A DNA stretch of 64,000 nt from Geodermatophilus sabuli (GCF_900215145.1 NZ_OBDO01000001.1:682001-746000), one strand, 5' to 3'; positions 49,203 through 58,814 are shown, counted from the first letter of the stretch. Notes: generated by a model not told the origin, from the letters alone. Program-made: numbers and translations.

Positions 49203-50441
49203 ATGTCCACCTCGGACCCGTTCGTGATCATCGGCGCCGGCCTGGCCGGCGCCAAGGCCGCGGAGACCCTCCGCGAGGAGGGCGCCGACGCGCCCGTCGT
49301 GCTCGTCGGCGCCGAGCCCGAGCGCCCCTACGAGCGCCCCCCGCTGTCGAAGGGCTACCTGCTCGGTGCGGCCGCCCGGGAGGAGGCCTTCGTCCACGAC
49401 GAGGGCTGGTACGCCGCGCACGACGTCGAGCTGCGCACCGGCGTGCAGGCGACCCGGCTCGACCCGGCCGGCCACCGGGTGCGGCTGGACACGGGGGAGG
49501 AGCTGCCCTACGCCCGGCTGCTCCTCACGACCGGGTCCGCCGCCCGGCGCCTGCCGGTGCCCGGCGCCGACCTCGACGGCGTCCGGTACCTGCGCACCCT
49601 CGCCGACGCCGACCGGCTCCGCGCGGACCTGACCGGCGGGGGACGGCGGGTCGTGGTCGTCGGCGCCGGCTGGATCGGCATGGAGGTGGCCGCCGCGGCG
49701 CGGTCGCTCGGCAACGAGGTCGTCGTCGTCGAGCCCCAGCCGGCGCCGCTGTTCGGCGTCCTCGGCCGGCAGCTGGGCGCAGTCTTCGCCCAGGTGCACC
49801 GCGACCACGGCGTGGAGCTGTTCACCTCCAGCACCGTCCGCGAGCTGCGGGGGGACGGCGGGCGGGTGACCTCCGTGGTCACCGACGGGCACGCCGGCCT
49901 GCCCGCCGACCTCGTCGTGGTCGGCGTGGGCGCCGCGCCGCGGACCGAGCTCGCCACCGCGGCCGGGCTGGAGGTGGACGACGGCGTGCTGACCGACGAG
50001 GCGCTGCGGACCTCGGCCCCCGACGTCTTCGCCGCCGGCGACGTCGCCGCGTCGTTCTCCCCGTTCTCCGGGCGGCACGTGCGGGTCGAGCACTGGGCCA
50101 ACGCGCTGCACGGCGGCCCGGCGGCCGCACGGGCCATGCTCGGCCAGGACGTCGTCCACGACCGCGTGCCGTACTTCTTCACCGACCAGTACGAGCTCGG
50201 CATGGAGTACTCCGGGCTGGCCTCGCCCGAGGACACCGTGGTGTGCCGCGGCGCGCCCGAGGACGGCGCGTTCACCGCCTTCTGGACCGCCGACGGCCGG
50301 GTCACCGCCGCGATGACGGTCAACGTGTGGGACCTCACCGAGCAGGTGCAGGAGCTCATCCGCTCCCGCCGTGCGGTCGACCCGCAGCGGCTGGCCGACC
50401 CCGGCGTGCCGCTGACCGAGCTGGTCGCCCCGGCCGGCTGA
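49203..50441 (+). CDS. FAD-dependent NAD(P)H oxidoreductase (ferredoxin reductase-like)
   Basis: A 412-residue flavoprotein with two dinucleotide-binding motifs: FVIIGAGLAGAKAAETLRE (FAD, residues 7-25) and VVVVGAGWIGMEVAAAARSLG (NAD(P)H). RPPLSKGYLLG and DVFAAGDVAASFSP are landmarks of the rubredoxin/ferredoxin reductase family, and a reductase-C-like end follows (EYSGLASPEDTVVCRG). It probably passes electrons from NAD(P)H to a ferredoxin or similar. The ATG at 49203 follows a CCGGAGG site, 18 bp after folE. Confidence 0.92.
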   Translation: MSTSDPFVIIGAGLAGAKAAETLREEGADAPVVLVGAEPERPYERPPLSKGYLLGAAAREEAFVHDEGWYAAHDVELRTGVQATRLDPAGHRVRLDTGEELPYARLLLTTGSAARRLPVPGADLDGVRYLRTLADADRLRADLTGGGRRVVVVGAGWIGMEVAAAARSLGNEVVVVEPQPAPLFGVLGRQLGAVFAQVHRDHGVELFTSSTVRELRGDGGRVTSVVTDGHAGLPADLVVVGVGAAPRTELATAAGLEVDDGVLTDEALRTSAPDVFAAGDVAASFSPFSGRHVRVEHWANALHGGPAAARAMLGQDVVHDRVPYFFTDQYELGMEYSGLASPEDTVVCRGAPEDGAFTAFWTADGRVTAAMTVNVWDLTEQVQELIRSRRAVDPQRLADPGVPLTELVAPAG

Positions 50442-50543
50442 CCGCGACACGGGAACGATCCGGGGGCCCGCGGTCGTGTGTCCGTCGTCCCCAGGGGGCA
50501 GGCTGGGGACGACGTCACAACCCGGAAACGACTGGACGCGATC

Positions 50544-51893
50544 ATGCCGAGCATGGACCGACAGCAGGAGTTCGTCCTGCGCACCCTGGAAGAGCGCGAC
50601 ATCCGCTTCGTGCGGCTTTGGTTCACCGACGTCTCGGGCTACCTCAAGGCGGTGGCCGTCGCGCCGGCCGAGATCGAGGCGGCCTTCGCCGAGGGCATCG
50701 GCTTCGACGGCTCGGCGATCGAGGGCTTCGCGCGGGTCTACGAGTCCGACATGCTGGCCAAGCCCGACCCGGGCACCTTCCAGGTGATGCCCGCGGCCAA
50801 GGGGCAGCCCAGCGACACCGCCCGGATGTTCTGCGACCTCACGCTGCCCGACGGCTCGCCGTCCTGGGCCGACCCCCGGCACGTCCTGCGCCGGACGCTG
50901 TCGAAGGCCGCCGACATGGGCTTCACCTTCTACACCCACCCCGAGGTGGAGTTCTTCCTGCTCGAGGACCTCCCCACCGACGGCAGCCCGCCGCGGCCGG
51001 CCGACAACGGCGGCTACTTCGACCTGTCCACGCACAACGTGGCGCACGACTTCCGGCGCGAGGCGGTCTTCGCGCTGGAGGCGATGGGCATCTCGGTGGA
51101 GTTCAGCCACCACGAGGTCGCCCCCGGCCAGCAGGAGATCGACCTGCGCTACGCCGACGCGCTCTCGATGGCCGACAACATCATGACCCTGCGGCACGTC
51201 GTCCGTGAGGTCGCGCTGACCCAGGACGTGCACGCCACGTTCATGCCCAAGCCGTTCACCGACCTGGCCGGCTCGGCGATGCACACCCACCTGTCGCTGT
51301 TCGAGGGCGATCGCAACGCCTTCCACGACCCGGCCGACCCGATGAAGCTGTCGACGACGGGCCGGCAGTTCATCGCCGGCCTGCTCACCCACGCCCGGGA
51401 GTACACCGCCGTCACCAACCAGACGGTCAACTCCTACCGGCGACTGCTCGCCGGCACCGAGGCCCCCACCGCGGCCACCTGGGGGCGGGCCAACCGCTCC
51501 GCGCTGGTGCGGCTGCCCTCGTACAAGCCGAGCAAGGCCCAGTCGGCGCGGGTGGAGGTGCGCTCACCGGACTCCGCCTGCAACCCCTACCTCACCTTCG
51601 CCGTCCTGCTCGCCGCCGGGCTGCGCGGCATCGAGAAGGGCTACGAGCTGCCGCCGGAGGCCGAGGACGACGTCTGGTCGCTCACCGACACCGAGCGGCA
51701 CGCGGCCGGCTACGAGGACCTCCCGGTGTCCCTCGGCGAGGCGCTGACCGCGATGCAGGGCAGCGAGCTGGTCGCCGAGACCCTGGGCGAGCACGTGTTC
51801 CAGTTCTTCCTGCGCAACAAGTGGGCGGAGTTCAACGCCTACCGGCAGAACGTCACGCCGTGGGAGCTCACCCGCTACCTGCCCGGCCTGTAG
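50544..51893 (+). CDS. glnA2: glutamine synthetase, GlnA2-type
   Basis: A 449-residue glutamine synthetase. It shows the GSI beta-Grasp start (RFVRLWFTDVSGYLK, GIGFDGSAIEGFARVYESDM), the catalytic segments FFLLEDLP, QQEIDLRYADAL, HATFMPKPF, GSAMHTHLSLF and the metal-binding RVEVRSPDSACNPYL. The NLYDLPP adenylylation motif of GlnA1 is replaced by GYELPPEAE, without the target Tyr. Its match and order with glnE resemble the glnA2-glnE locus of mycobacteria and streptomycetes. Start at ATG 50544; another ATG three codons on is equally possible. Confidence 0.93.
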   Translation: MPSMDRQQEFVLRTLEERDIRFVRLWFTDVSGYLKAVAVAPAEIEAAFAEGIGFDGSAIEGFARVYESDMLAKPDPGTFQVMPAAKGQPSDTARMFCDLTLPDGSPSWADPRHVLRRTLSKAADMGFTFYTHPEVEFFLLEDLPTDGSPPRPADNGGYFDLSTHNVAHDFRREAVFALEAMGISVEFSHHEVAPGQQEIDLRYADALSMADNIMTLRHVVREVALTQDVHATFMPKPFTDLAGSAMHTHLSLFEGDRNAFHDPADPMKLSTTGRQFIAGLLTHAREYTAVTNQTVNSYRRLLAGTEAPTAATWGRANRSALVRLPSYKPSKAQSARVEVRSPDSACNPYLTFAVLLAAGLRGIEKGYELPPEAEDDVWSLTDTERHAAGYEDLPVSLGEALTAMQGSELVAETLGEHVFQFFLRNKWAEFNAYRQNVTPWELTRYLPGL

Positions 51894-51912
51894 GTGGACC
51901 CCCAGTTGCCGG

Positions 51913-51957
51913 TTCCCGCGGAAAGCGACGCCGTCCGTCCGCCGGTTTCCGCGGAAA
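51913..51957. repeat. pair of TTTCCGCGGAAA palindromes
   Basis: TTCCCGCGGAAA (51913-51924) and the perfect 12-bp palindrome TTTCCGCGGAAA (51946-51957), each preceded by GCCGG, lie 33 bp apart after glnA2. The second extends to a near-perfect 22-bp palindrome (51941-51962). They resemble dispersed REP-like elements rather than a promoter. Confidence 0.5.
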
Positions 51958-52001
51958 ACGGCAGTCGGCGGCCCGGAACGGCGGCGAACTACGCTCGCCG
52001 A

Positions 52002-52733
52002 GTGGCCCGCCTGCTCGTCGTCGTCCCCAGCGAGACCGATCCACCCGCCCGGCTCGGCGACTGGCTGCGGGCCGCGGGTCTGGAGCTCGACGAGCGGCAC
52101 CTGGGCACCGGCGACGCCCTGCCGGCCGACCTGTCCGGCCACGACGGGCTGCTGGTGCTGGGCGGCCCGCAGTCCTCGCTCGACCCCGAGGACGTCGCCC
52201 CCGAGCTGGTCGGCGTGCGGGAGCTGCTCCGCCAGGCGATCGCCGCCGACGCGCCCACCCTCGGCATCTGCCTGGGCGCGCAGCTGATGGCCCAGGCCGG
52301 CGGTGGCACGGTGCGGGTAGCGGTCGACGGGCCGGAGGTGGGGGCATCACTGGTCGCCAAGCGCGACGCCGCCGACGGCGATCCGCTGTTCGGCCCACTG
52401 CCGCTGAGCCCGGACGTCGTCCAGTGGCACCACGACGAGATCGCGCAGCTGCCGACCGGGGCGACGCTGCTGGCCAGCAGCCCGCGCTACCCGCACCAGG
52501 CCTTCCGGCTCGGCTGGCACGGGTACGCGCTGCAGTTCCACATCGAGACCGACCCCGACGTCGTCCGCCGCTGGGCGCACAGCGACCCGGTCGGGGTGGC
52601 CTCGACCCCGCTCGACGCCGCGACCGTTGCCGAGCGCGCGGCCGTCGTGCACCCGGACCTGGAAGAGGTGTGGGCGCCGTTCGCCGCCCGTTTCGCCGAC
52701 CTGGTGCGCGCTCGCGCCCGCGCCGCCGCCTGA
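52002..52733 (+). CDS. class I glutamine amidotransferase
   Basis: A 243-residue GATase-1 protein. The nucleophile elbow is LGICLGAQLMA, and the His and Glu of the triad are in ALQFHIETDPD; oxyanion Gly-Gly-Pro is in LVLGGPQSS. It is a stand-alone GuaA-like amidotransferase (often annotated as GMP synthase-like), with no synthetase domain. It may strip or transfer amide nitrogen from glutamine or gamma-glutamyl compounds, which fits its place between glnA2 and glnE. GTG at 52002; 7 bp gap to glnE. Confidence 0.88.
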   Translation: MARLLVVVPSETDPPARLGDWLRAAGLELDERHLGTGDALPADLSGHDGLLVLGGPQSSLDPEDVAPELVGVRELLRQAIAADAPTLGICLGAQLMAQAGGGTVRVAVDGPEVGASLVAKRDAADGDPLFGPLPLSPDVVQWHHDEIAQLPTGATLLASSPRYPHQAFRLGWHGYALQFHIETDPDVVRRWAHSDPVGVASTPLDAATVAERAAVVHPDLEEVWAPFAARFADLVRARARAAA

Positions 52734-52740
52734 GCCCGCC

Positions 52741-55700
52741 GTGACGACGAGCGACGCCACGGAGATCCCCCGCCGGGCGGTGGTCCGGCTGGTCCGGTTC
52801 GGCTTCCTGGACGGCGAGCGGGCCGCCCGGCTGCTGTCCGAGCCGGCCATGGGGTTGTGGGACCTCGAGCGCAACGAGCCGGCCGACCCCGAGGCCGGCC
52901 CGGTGGTGTCCGCGCTGGCGCGCACCGGCGACCCCGACCTCGCCGTCCGGTCGCTGCGCCGGCTGATCGAGTCCCTGGACCGCGAGGACCCCGCCGGCGG
53001 CTCGGCTGCCGCGCTGCTGGCCCGGCTGCGCGGCTCGGCGGAGCTGCGCTCCCGGCTGCTCGCGGTGCTGGGCGCCAGCTCCGGCCTCGCCGACCACCTC
53101 GCCGCGCACCCGGGTGACTGGACGGTCCTGGACGCCGACGGCCGCGGCCCCTCCCGGCCGACCCCGCGGGCGCTGGAACGGCAGATGCTCATCGCCGTCG
53201 GCGCCGACCCCGACGACCCGCCGTGGGGGGTGCGCCTGGGCAAGGCCGCACCCGACGCGAGCCGGCGGCGGATCGGCGAGCTGCGCCAGGCCTACCGGCG
53301 GGCGATCCTCTCCCTCGCCGGGCGGGACCTCGGCGAGGGCCTGACCGCCGACGAGGTCGCCGCGGAGCTGGCCGACATCGCCGCCGCCGTCCTCACCGCG
53401 GGACTGGCGCTGGCCGTCGCCGAGCAGCCGGCCGACGCCGCGGCCTGCCGGCTGGCGGTCATCGCGCTGGGCAAGACCGGCGGACGGGAGCTCAACTACG
53501 TCAGCGACGTCGACGTCGTGTTCGTCGGTGAGCCGGTCGACCCCTCGGAGTCGGAGGCGCCCGCGATCAGGAGCGCGACCCGGGTGGCCGCCGCGCTCAT
53601 GCGGATCTGCCGGGAGGCCGCCTGGGAGGTCGACGCGGCGCTGCGCCCGGAGGGCAAGGCCGGTCCGCTGGTGCGGACCGTCGCCGGGCACGCCGCCTAC
53701 TACCAGCAGTGGGCCAGCACCTGGGAGTTCCAGGCGCTGCTCAAGATGCGTCCGGTCGCCGGCGACCCCGACCTCGGCCGCGCCTACGTCGAGGAGCTGT
53801 GGCCGCTGGTGTGGAAGGCCGGCGACCGGCCCGGCTTCGTCGCCGAGGTGCAGGCCATGCGCCGCCGGGTGCTGGAGAACATCCCCCCGGCGCAGGTCGA
53901 GCGGGAGCTCAAGCTGGGCCGCGGCGGGCTGCGCGACGTCGAGTTCGCCGTCCAGCTGCTGCAGCTGGTGCACGGCCGGGTCGACCCCACGCTGCGGGTC
54001 GGTGGCACCGTCCCGGCGCTGATGGCGCTGTCGGCCGGCGGCTACGTCGGCCGGGACGACGCCTCGACGCTGATCGCCTCCTACCGCTTCCTGCGCACCG
54101 TCGAGCACCGGCTGCAGCTGCTCCGGCTGCGCCGCACCCACCTGCTGCCCACCGACGAGCAGCAGCTGCGCTGGCTGGCCCGCTCCCTCGGCTACAAGCC
54201 CGACCACCGCGGGGAGGCCGTCGACGTCCTGGACGCCGAGCTGGCGCTGCACACCCGCGAGGTCCGCCGGCTGCACGAGAAGCTGTTCTACCGCCCGCTG
54301 CTCTCGGCGGTGGCGCGCGTCCCCGGGGACGCCGCGCAGCTGGGCTCCCAGGCGGCCGGCGACTGGCTGCGGGCGCTCGGCTTCGCCGACCCGGAGGGCG
54401 CGCTGCGGCACATGACCGCGCTCACCGGCGGGGTGTCCCGGTCGGCGTCGATGCAGAAGTACCTCCTGCCGGTGGTGCTGCAGACCCTCGCCGACAGCGC
54501 CGCCCCGGATGCCGGCCTGCTCGCCTATCGCACGGTCAGCGAGGCCCTCGGGGGCAACCAGTGGTACCTGCGGCTGCTGCGGGACGAGGGTCAGGTCGCC
54601 GAGCGGCTGGCCCAGCTGCTGGGCTCCAGCCAGTACATCGCCTCGCTGCTCACCCGCACCCCCGAGGCGCTGCGGATCCTCGCCGACGACGCCGAGCTGC
54701 AGCCGCGCACCGCTGACACCCTGGCCCGGGCCTGGCGGCAGGCGTCGGCGCGGGCGGCCGACCCGCAGGACGGCGTCCGGGTGCTCCGCGGGTTGCGCCG
54801 CTCCGAGCTGCTCCGGGTCGCCGCCGCGGACCTGCTCGGGATGCTCGACGTCGAGCAGGTCGGGCGGGCGCTCACCGACATCGCCGTCGCCACGCTGCAG
54901 GTGGGCCTGGACGCGGCCGTCCGCGTGCACGCCGCCGAGGCCGGTGTCGACCCCGCCGACGTCCCGACCGACGTGGCGGTCATCGGCATGGGCCGGCTCG
55001 GTGGCGGCGAGATGGGCTACGGCTCCGACGCCGACGTCCTGTTCGTGCACCGGCCCCGCGCCGGTGCGGAGGAGGGGAAGGCGACCGCGGCGGCCAACGC
55101 GATCGCGCACACGCTGCGCCGGCTGCTCGGCGAGCCGGCGCCCGACCCGGCCTTCGAGGTCGACGCCGACCTGCGGCCGGAGGGTCGGCAGGGCCCGCTG
55201 GTGCGCAGCCTGGACTCCTACCGCGAGTACTACCAGCGCTGGATGTCGGTCTGGGAGGTGCAGGCGCTGCTGCGCGCCGTCCCGGTCGCGGGGGACGAGG
55301 CCCTCGGGACGGCGTTCGTCGACCTGGTCGACCCCGTCCGCTACCCGGCGGCGGGGCTGACCACCGAGCAGGTCGCCGAGATCCGCCGGATCAAGGCCCG
55401 GGTGGAGCGGGAACGCCTGCCGCGGGGCGCCAACCCGGCCACGCACACCAAGCTGGGCCGCGGCGGGCTGGCCGACGTCGAGTGGACCGTCCAGCTGCTG
55501 CAGCTGCAGCACGCCGCCGAGGTGCCGGCGCTGCGCGTGCCCTCGACCGTCGGCGCGCTGACCGCGCTGCGCCAGGCCGGGCTGCTCGCGCCCGACGACG
55601 CCGACGCGCTGCGGGCGGCGTGGGAGCTGGCCAGCCGCGCGCGCAACGCGGTGTTCCTCGTCCGCGGGCGGCCCAGCGACCAGCTGCCACGGCCGGGGAC

Positions 55701-55842
55701 GGACCTGGCCGGCGTCGCCCGCGCCAGTGGCTACGGTCCCGACACCGACCCCGGCCGGTTCCTCGACGACTACGGCCGGGCCACCCGGCACGCCCGGGCG
55801 GTCGTCGACGCGGTGTTCTACGGGCGGTCGCCGGGGGGCTGA
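52741..55842 (+). CDS. glnE: glutamine synthetase adenylyltransferase/deadenylylase
   Basis: A 1033-residue two-headed enzyme that adds or removes AMP on glutamine synthetase. Both nucleotidyltransferase centres are present: the N-terminal GKTGGRELNYVSDVDVVFVG and the C-terminal GMGRLGGGEMGYGSDADVLFVH, each with the DxD metal pair. Each is followed by a similar helical segment (ALRPEGKAGPLVRTV with AYYQQWASTWEFQAL, and DLRPEGRQGPLVRSLDSY with EYYQRWMSVWEVQAL). The GTG at 52741 is the start. Its usual substrate GlnA1 is not in this window, and the adjacent GlnA2 lacks the target Tyr. Confidence 0.96.
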   Translation: MTTSDATEIPRRAVVRLVRFGFLDGERAARLLSEPAMGLWDLERNEPADPEAGPVVSALARTGDPDLAVRSLRRLIESLDREDPAGGSAAALLARLRGSAELRSRLLAVLGASSGLADHLAAHPGDWTVLDADGRGPSRPTPRALERQMLIAVGADPDDPPWGVRLGKAAPDASRRRIGELRQAYRRAILSLAGRDLGEGLTADEVAAELADIAAAVLTAGLALAVAEQPADAAACRLAVIALGKTGGRELNYVSDVDVVFVGEPVDPSESEAPAIRSATRVAAALMRICREAAWEVDAALRPEGKAGPLVRTVAGHAAYYQQWASTWEFQALLKMRPVAGDPDLGRAYVEELWPLVWKAGDRPGFVAEVQAMRRRVLENIPPAQVERELKLGRGGLRDVEFAVQLLQLVHGRVDPTLRVGGTVPALMALSAGGYVGRDDASTLIASYRFLRTVEHRLQLLRLRRTHLLPTDEQQLRWLARSLGYKPDHRGEAVDVLDAELALHTREVRRLHEKLFYRPLLSAVARVPGDAAQLGSQAAGDWLRALGFADPEGALRHMTALTGGVSRSASMQKYLLPVVLQTLADSAAPDAGLLAYRTVSEALGGNQWYLRLLRDEGQVAERLAQLLGSSQYIASLLTRTPEALRILADDAELQPRTADTLARAWRQASARAADPQDGVRVLRGLRRSELLRVAAADLLGMLDVEQVGRALTDIAVATLQVGLDAAVRVHAAEAGVDPADVPTDVAVIGMGRLGGGEMGYGSDADVLFVHRPRAGAEEGKATAAANAIAHTLRRLLGEPAPDPAFEVDADLRPEGRQGPLVRSLDSYREYYQRWMSVWEVQALLRAVPVAGDEALGTAFVDLVDPVRYPAAGLTTEQVAEIRRIKARVERERLPRGANPATHTKLGRGGLADVEWTVQLLQLQHAAEVPALRVPSTVGALTALRQAGLLAPDDADALRAAWELASRARNAVFLVRGRPSDQLPRPGTDLAGVARASGYGPDTDPGRFLDDYGRATRHARAVVDAVFYGRSPGG

Positions 55843-55958
55843 GCAGGACGGAGGTCCCTGGTGGCCGACTGTGGACCGGAGCAGCCTGGTCGCCGTCCGC
55901 ACCGCGGTCGTGGGGGATCGGCGCGGGGGCGTGGGGTGCGGCGACCTGGAGGAGCGCC

Positions 55959-56768
55959 GTGCCCGCCACCCTGTCGCGATCGCTGTTCGTCGAGTTCCTC
56001 GGCACCGCCCTGCTGGTGTTCATCGCGGTCGGCTCGGCCGTCGCCGGCATCGACGTGATGGGCCCCGCGGGCGTCGCGCTGGCCTTCGGGCTGGTGCTGC
56101 TCGCCCTGGCCTACGCCATCGGCCCCGTCTCCGGCTGTCACATCAACCCGGCGGTCACCCTCGGCGTGCTGCTCTCCCGCGGGATGACGGCGCAGGAGGC
56201 GGTCGGCTACTGGGTCGCCCAGTTCGCCGGCGGCATCGCCGGTGCCGCCCTGCTGCAGTTGCTCACCAGCGACTTCGGCGGCATGACCGACCAGACCGGG
56301 GCGCTCGGCAGCAACGACTTCGGTACCACGATCAGCGGCGGCGGTGCCTTCGTGCTCGAGGTGCTGCTCACCTTCGCCTTCGTGTTCGTCATCCTGCTGG
56401 TGACCGGCAAGTCGGCCGCGCCGGGCTTCGCCGGCCTGGCGATCGGGCTGGCCCTGACCGCCGTCCACCTGGTCGGCATCCCGCTCACCGGCACCTCGGT
56501 GAACCCGGCCCGCTCGGTGGGACCGGCGCTGTTCGCCGGAGGCGCCCCGCTGGCCCACGTGTGGCTGTTCATCGTCGCCCCGCTGGTCGGCGCGGCGCTG
56601 GCCGTCGTCGTCGCCCGGGTGGTCAGCGTGCCGCTGGCGCCGGAGGCGGCCGAGCCGGGCGGCGCGGCCGCGGTGGACCGGACCGGGGTGGAGGTGCCGC
56701 TGGAGACCCAGGCGCCGGCGCCGCGGGAGGGCACCGAGCGGGAGCGGGCGCGGCGCGGCTCGCACTGA
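55959..56768 (+). CDS. aqpZ: aquaporin (MIP family)
   Basis: A 269-residue six-helix water or glycerol channel. The two pore motifs are SGCHINPAVTLGVL and TSVNPARSVGPALF, and the order of helices is standard. The residues around the selectivity filter look AqpZ-like (His before NPA1: SGCHINPA), favouring water. The C-terminal 45 residues form a hydrophilic tail rich in Pro and Glu. The GTG at 55959 has GGAGGAG upstream. The symbol is by similarity. Confidence 0.92.
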   Translation: MPATLSRSLFVEFLGTALLVFIAVGSAVAGIDVMGPAGVALAFGLVLLALAYAIGPVSGCHINPAVTLGVLLSRGMTAQEAVGYWVAQFAGGIAGAALLQLLTSDFGGMTDQTGALGSNDFGTTISGGGAFVLEVLLTFAFVFVILLVTGKSAAPGFAGLAIGLALTAVHLVGIPLTGTSVNPARSVGPALFAGGAPLAHVWLFIVAPLVGAALAVVVARVVSVPLAPEAAEPGGAAAVDRTGVEVPLETQAPAPREGTERERARRGSH

Positions 56769-56772
56769 GCGG

Positions 56773-57138
56773 GTGGCTTCCCCGGCGGGTGACCGGGGTG
56801 TGACGGTCGGCCGGGCAGGGCAGGGGGAGGGTGTGCCGCCATCCCTGCCCGCCCGCCCCGACCCCGACCTGCCGGAGGACGACGTCCTCGCGGGGAGCAC
56901 GGGCGCCACGATCACCCCGTACCGTGACGGCCCGCTGATCGTCCGCGGGGACTTCCGCCTGGTCGACCAGGACGGCGGCGAGATCGACCCGGGCCGGGAC
57001 ACCGTGGCGCTGTGCCGGTGCGGGAAGTCCGGCATCAAGCCGTTCTGCGACGGCACCCACAAGCGCAGCGGGTTCACCGCCCCCAGCGCACCGGCCCGCC
57101 CGCGACCGGCCGCCCGCATCCTGCACGAGGGCCGGTAG
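56773..57138 (+). CDS. CDGSH iron-sulfur domain protein
   Basis: A 121-residue protein with one CDGSH motif, CRCGKSGIKPFCDGTH, which ligates a redox-active 2Fe-2S cluster by three Cys and one His. The preceding ATITPYRDGPLIVRGDFRLVDQDG is the usual N-terminal strand region. The exact start is unclear: GTG codons at 56773, 56800 and 56833 are all in frame and none has an ideally spaced site. It follows the aquaporin by 4 bp. Electron-transfer partner unknown. Confidence 0.87.
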   Translation: MASPAGDRGVTVGRAGQGEGVPPSLPARPDPDLPEDDVLAGSTGATITPYRDGPLIVRGDFRLVDQDGGEIDPGRDTVALCRCGKSGIKPFCDGTHKRSGFTAPSAPARPRPAARILHEGR

Positions 57139-57147
57139 CCGACTCAC

Positions 57148-58707
57148 TCAGACGTGGGCGTCGAACGCCTTCGCCATCCGCTCCTGCTGCTCCAGGACCT
57201 CGCCGATGCGGGCCTGGACGGCGTCGAGCTGACCGATCACCTCACTGGTCGCGTGGATGCCGGCCGACACCGAGGTGGTGCTGGTCTGGATGCCGGTGAT
57301 CTGGGTGGCGACCCGCTGGGTGGCGGCGGCGGTCTCGCGGGCGAGGTCCTTGACCTCCCCGGCGACGACGGCGAACCCGCGACCGAGCTCACCGGCGCGG
57401 GCGGCCTCGATGGTGGCGTTGAGCGCCAGCAGGTTGGTCTGGTCGGCGATCGAGGAGATGATCCGGATGACGTCGCTGACCGACGCCGACGCCTGGCCCA
57501 GCGCCTCCACCTCGGTGGTCATCGACGACGCCTTCCCGACGGCGCTCTCGGCCACCCGGCCGGCCTCCGCGGCGGCGTCCCGCAGGCGGGCGACGGTCTC
57601 CAGCAGCGCGCGGGAGTTGGCGGCGTCGGCCGCAGCGCGGCGGAGGATGTCCAGTCGCTGCGACACCAGCTGCTGCACGTTGCGCAGCGCCGACGTGCGC
57701 GACTGCGACAGGTCGATGGTCTCGGTGACGAAGAAGTCCATCGTCCCGATGACCCGCCCCTCGGCCATGATGGGGAAGCAGACACCGGAGCGGACGCCGG
57801 CCCGCTGCGCCGCGGGGGCCCGGACGCAGTCGGTGACCTCGGCGAGGTCCCGCACGAACACCAGGTCCCGCGTGCGCCACGCCCGCCCGGACAGCCCGAC
57901 GCCCTCGGCGAAGCTCGCGCTCAGGGTGACCCGCCGGAACTCCTCACCGGCCGAGCCGGACTCCACGCCGAATCGGAGGACGCCCTCGTCGGGGTCGAGC
58001 GCCCAGAAGGAGCCGTACGCCCAGCCGAACGCCGTCCGGACGGTCTCCAGCGCGATCCGCAGCGCGGCGGCCTCGTCATGCGCCTCCCCGACCTTGCTGA
58101 CGACGGTGGTGACCGCCTCGCGGTCGTCGAGGGTCTCCTTGAGCTGGGCGGCGGCCAGCGCCTGGCGGCGGGCGTGCGCGGCGACCCGTGAGATCGCCCG
58201 CCACTTCTCCGCCCGGCCGCCGAAGAACGGCAGGTCACCGCGGGTGTAGTACTCCTGGACGGCGATGACCCGGCCGTCCTCGACGACGGGCAGGAAGCAG
58301 CCCCTGCTCGCGCCGGCCGCCGCGGCGGTCGCCCAGCGGCGGCAGCTGTCGGCCCGGCTGGACCCGTCGCAGAGCACCTCGCGCTGCTCGCGCACCGCCT
58401 GGCCGCCGAAGCCGTCTCGGCTGGTCATGACCGTGTCGGGCGCCCACCGCCGCGACATCGCCGACGCCAGCTCGCCGATCTGCGCCTGCAGCCGGAAGCC
58501 GCCGTCGACCGGCAGCCACACCGCGCCGTAGGCCATGTCGAGGGCGGCCACCAGGGCGCTGACGACCTTGACGTGGGCGTCGGTCTCGCTGGTGACGCCC
58601 TGGTCGAGCACCTCCAGCACCTGCTCCAGCGCCTCGACGTCGCGCGGCATCGCGGCGGTGGGCAGCGCTCCTGCGGTGGGGGTCGAGGGATCGGTGCGCC
58701 GCCACAT
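57148..58707 (-). CDS. soluble methyl-accepting chemotaxis-type protein with two GAF domains
   Basis: A 519-residue cytoplasmic receptor without membrane helices. It has two GAF-like domains (about 25-170 and 190-345, e.g. [22 protein letters not shown] and [18 protein letters not shown]) and a C-terminal MCP signalling coiled coil (about 370-515) with [42 protein letters not shown] is the hairpin tip that normally contacts CheA/CheW. No che genes are in the window. The ATG at 58707 has GGAGGACT upstream. A GAF-bound small molecule or redox state is the likely input. Confidence 0.92.
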   Translation of the reverse strand: MWRRTDPSTPTAGALPTAAMPRDVEALEQVLEVLDQGVTSETDAHVKVVSALVAALDMAYGAVWLPVDGGFRLQAQIGELASAMSRRWAPDTVMTSRDGFGGQAVREQREVLCDGSSRADSCRRWATAAAAGASRGCFLPVVEDGRVIAVQEYYTRGDLPFFGGRAEKWRAISRVAAHARRQALAAAQLKETLDDREAVTTVVSKVGEAHDEAAALRIALETVRTAFGWAYGSFWALDPDEGVLRFGVESGSAGEEFRRVTLSASFAEGVGLSGRAWRTRDLVFVRDLAEVTDCVRAPAAQRAGVRSGVCFPIMAEGRVIGTMDFFVTETIDLSQSRTSALRNVQQLVSQRLDILRRAAADAANSRALLETVARLRDAAAEAGRVAESAVGKASSMTTEVEALGQASASVSDVIRIISSIADQTNLLALNATIEAARAGELGRGFAVVAGEVKDLARETAAATQRVATQITGIQTSTTSVSAGIHATSEVIGQLDAVQARIGEVLEQQERMAKAFDAHV

Positions 58708-58814
58708 GGGAGTCCTCCGTGGGTCCGGGCCGGACGTGGCCGCAGCCGCCCCCGGTCGTGTCCCGGTTGACTTCGGCAGTGCACAACCGGAATCCAGCCG
58801 GGCGCGCCGCCCGT

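Noticed and set aside
51868..55902. A 1344-residue minus-strand open frame opposite glnE and the amidotransferase.
   Set aside because: Same reason: an antisense shadow with low-complexity composition and no recognisable motif.
56833..57138. Shorter CDGSH gene starting at the GTG at 56833.
   Set aside because: The purine-rich site is only two bases away, too close for that start; kept as an alternative only.
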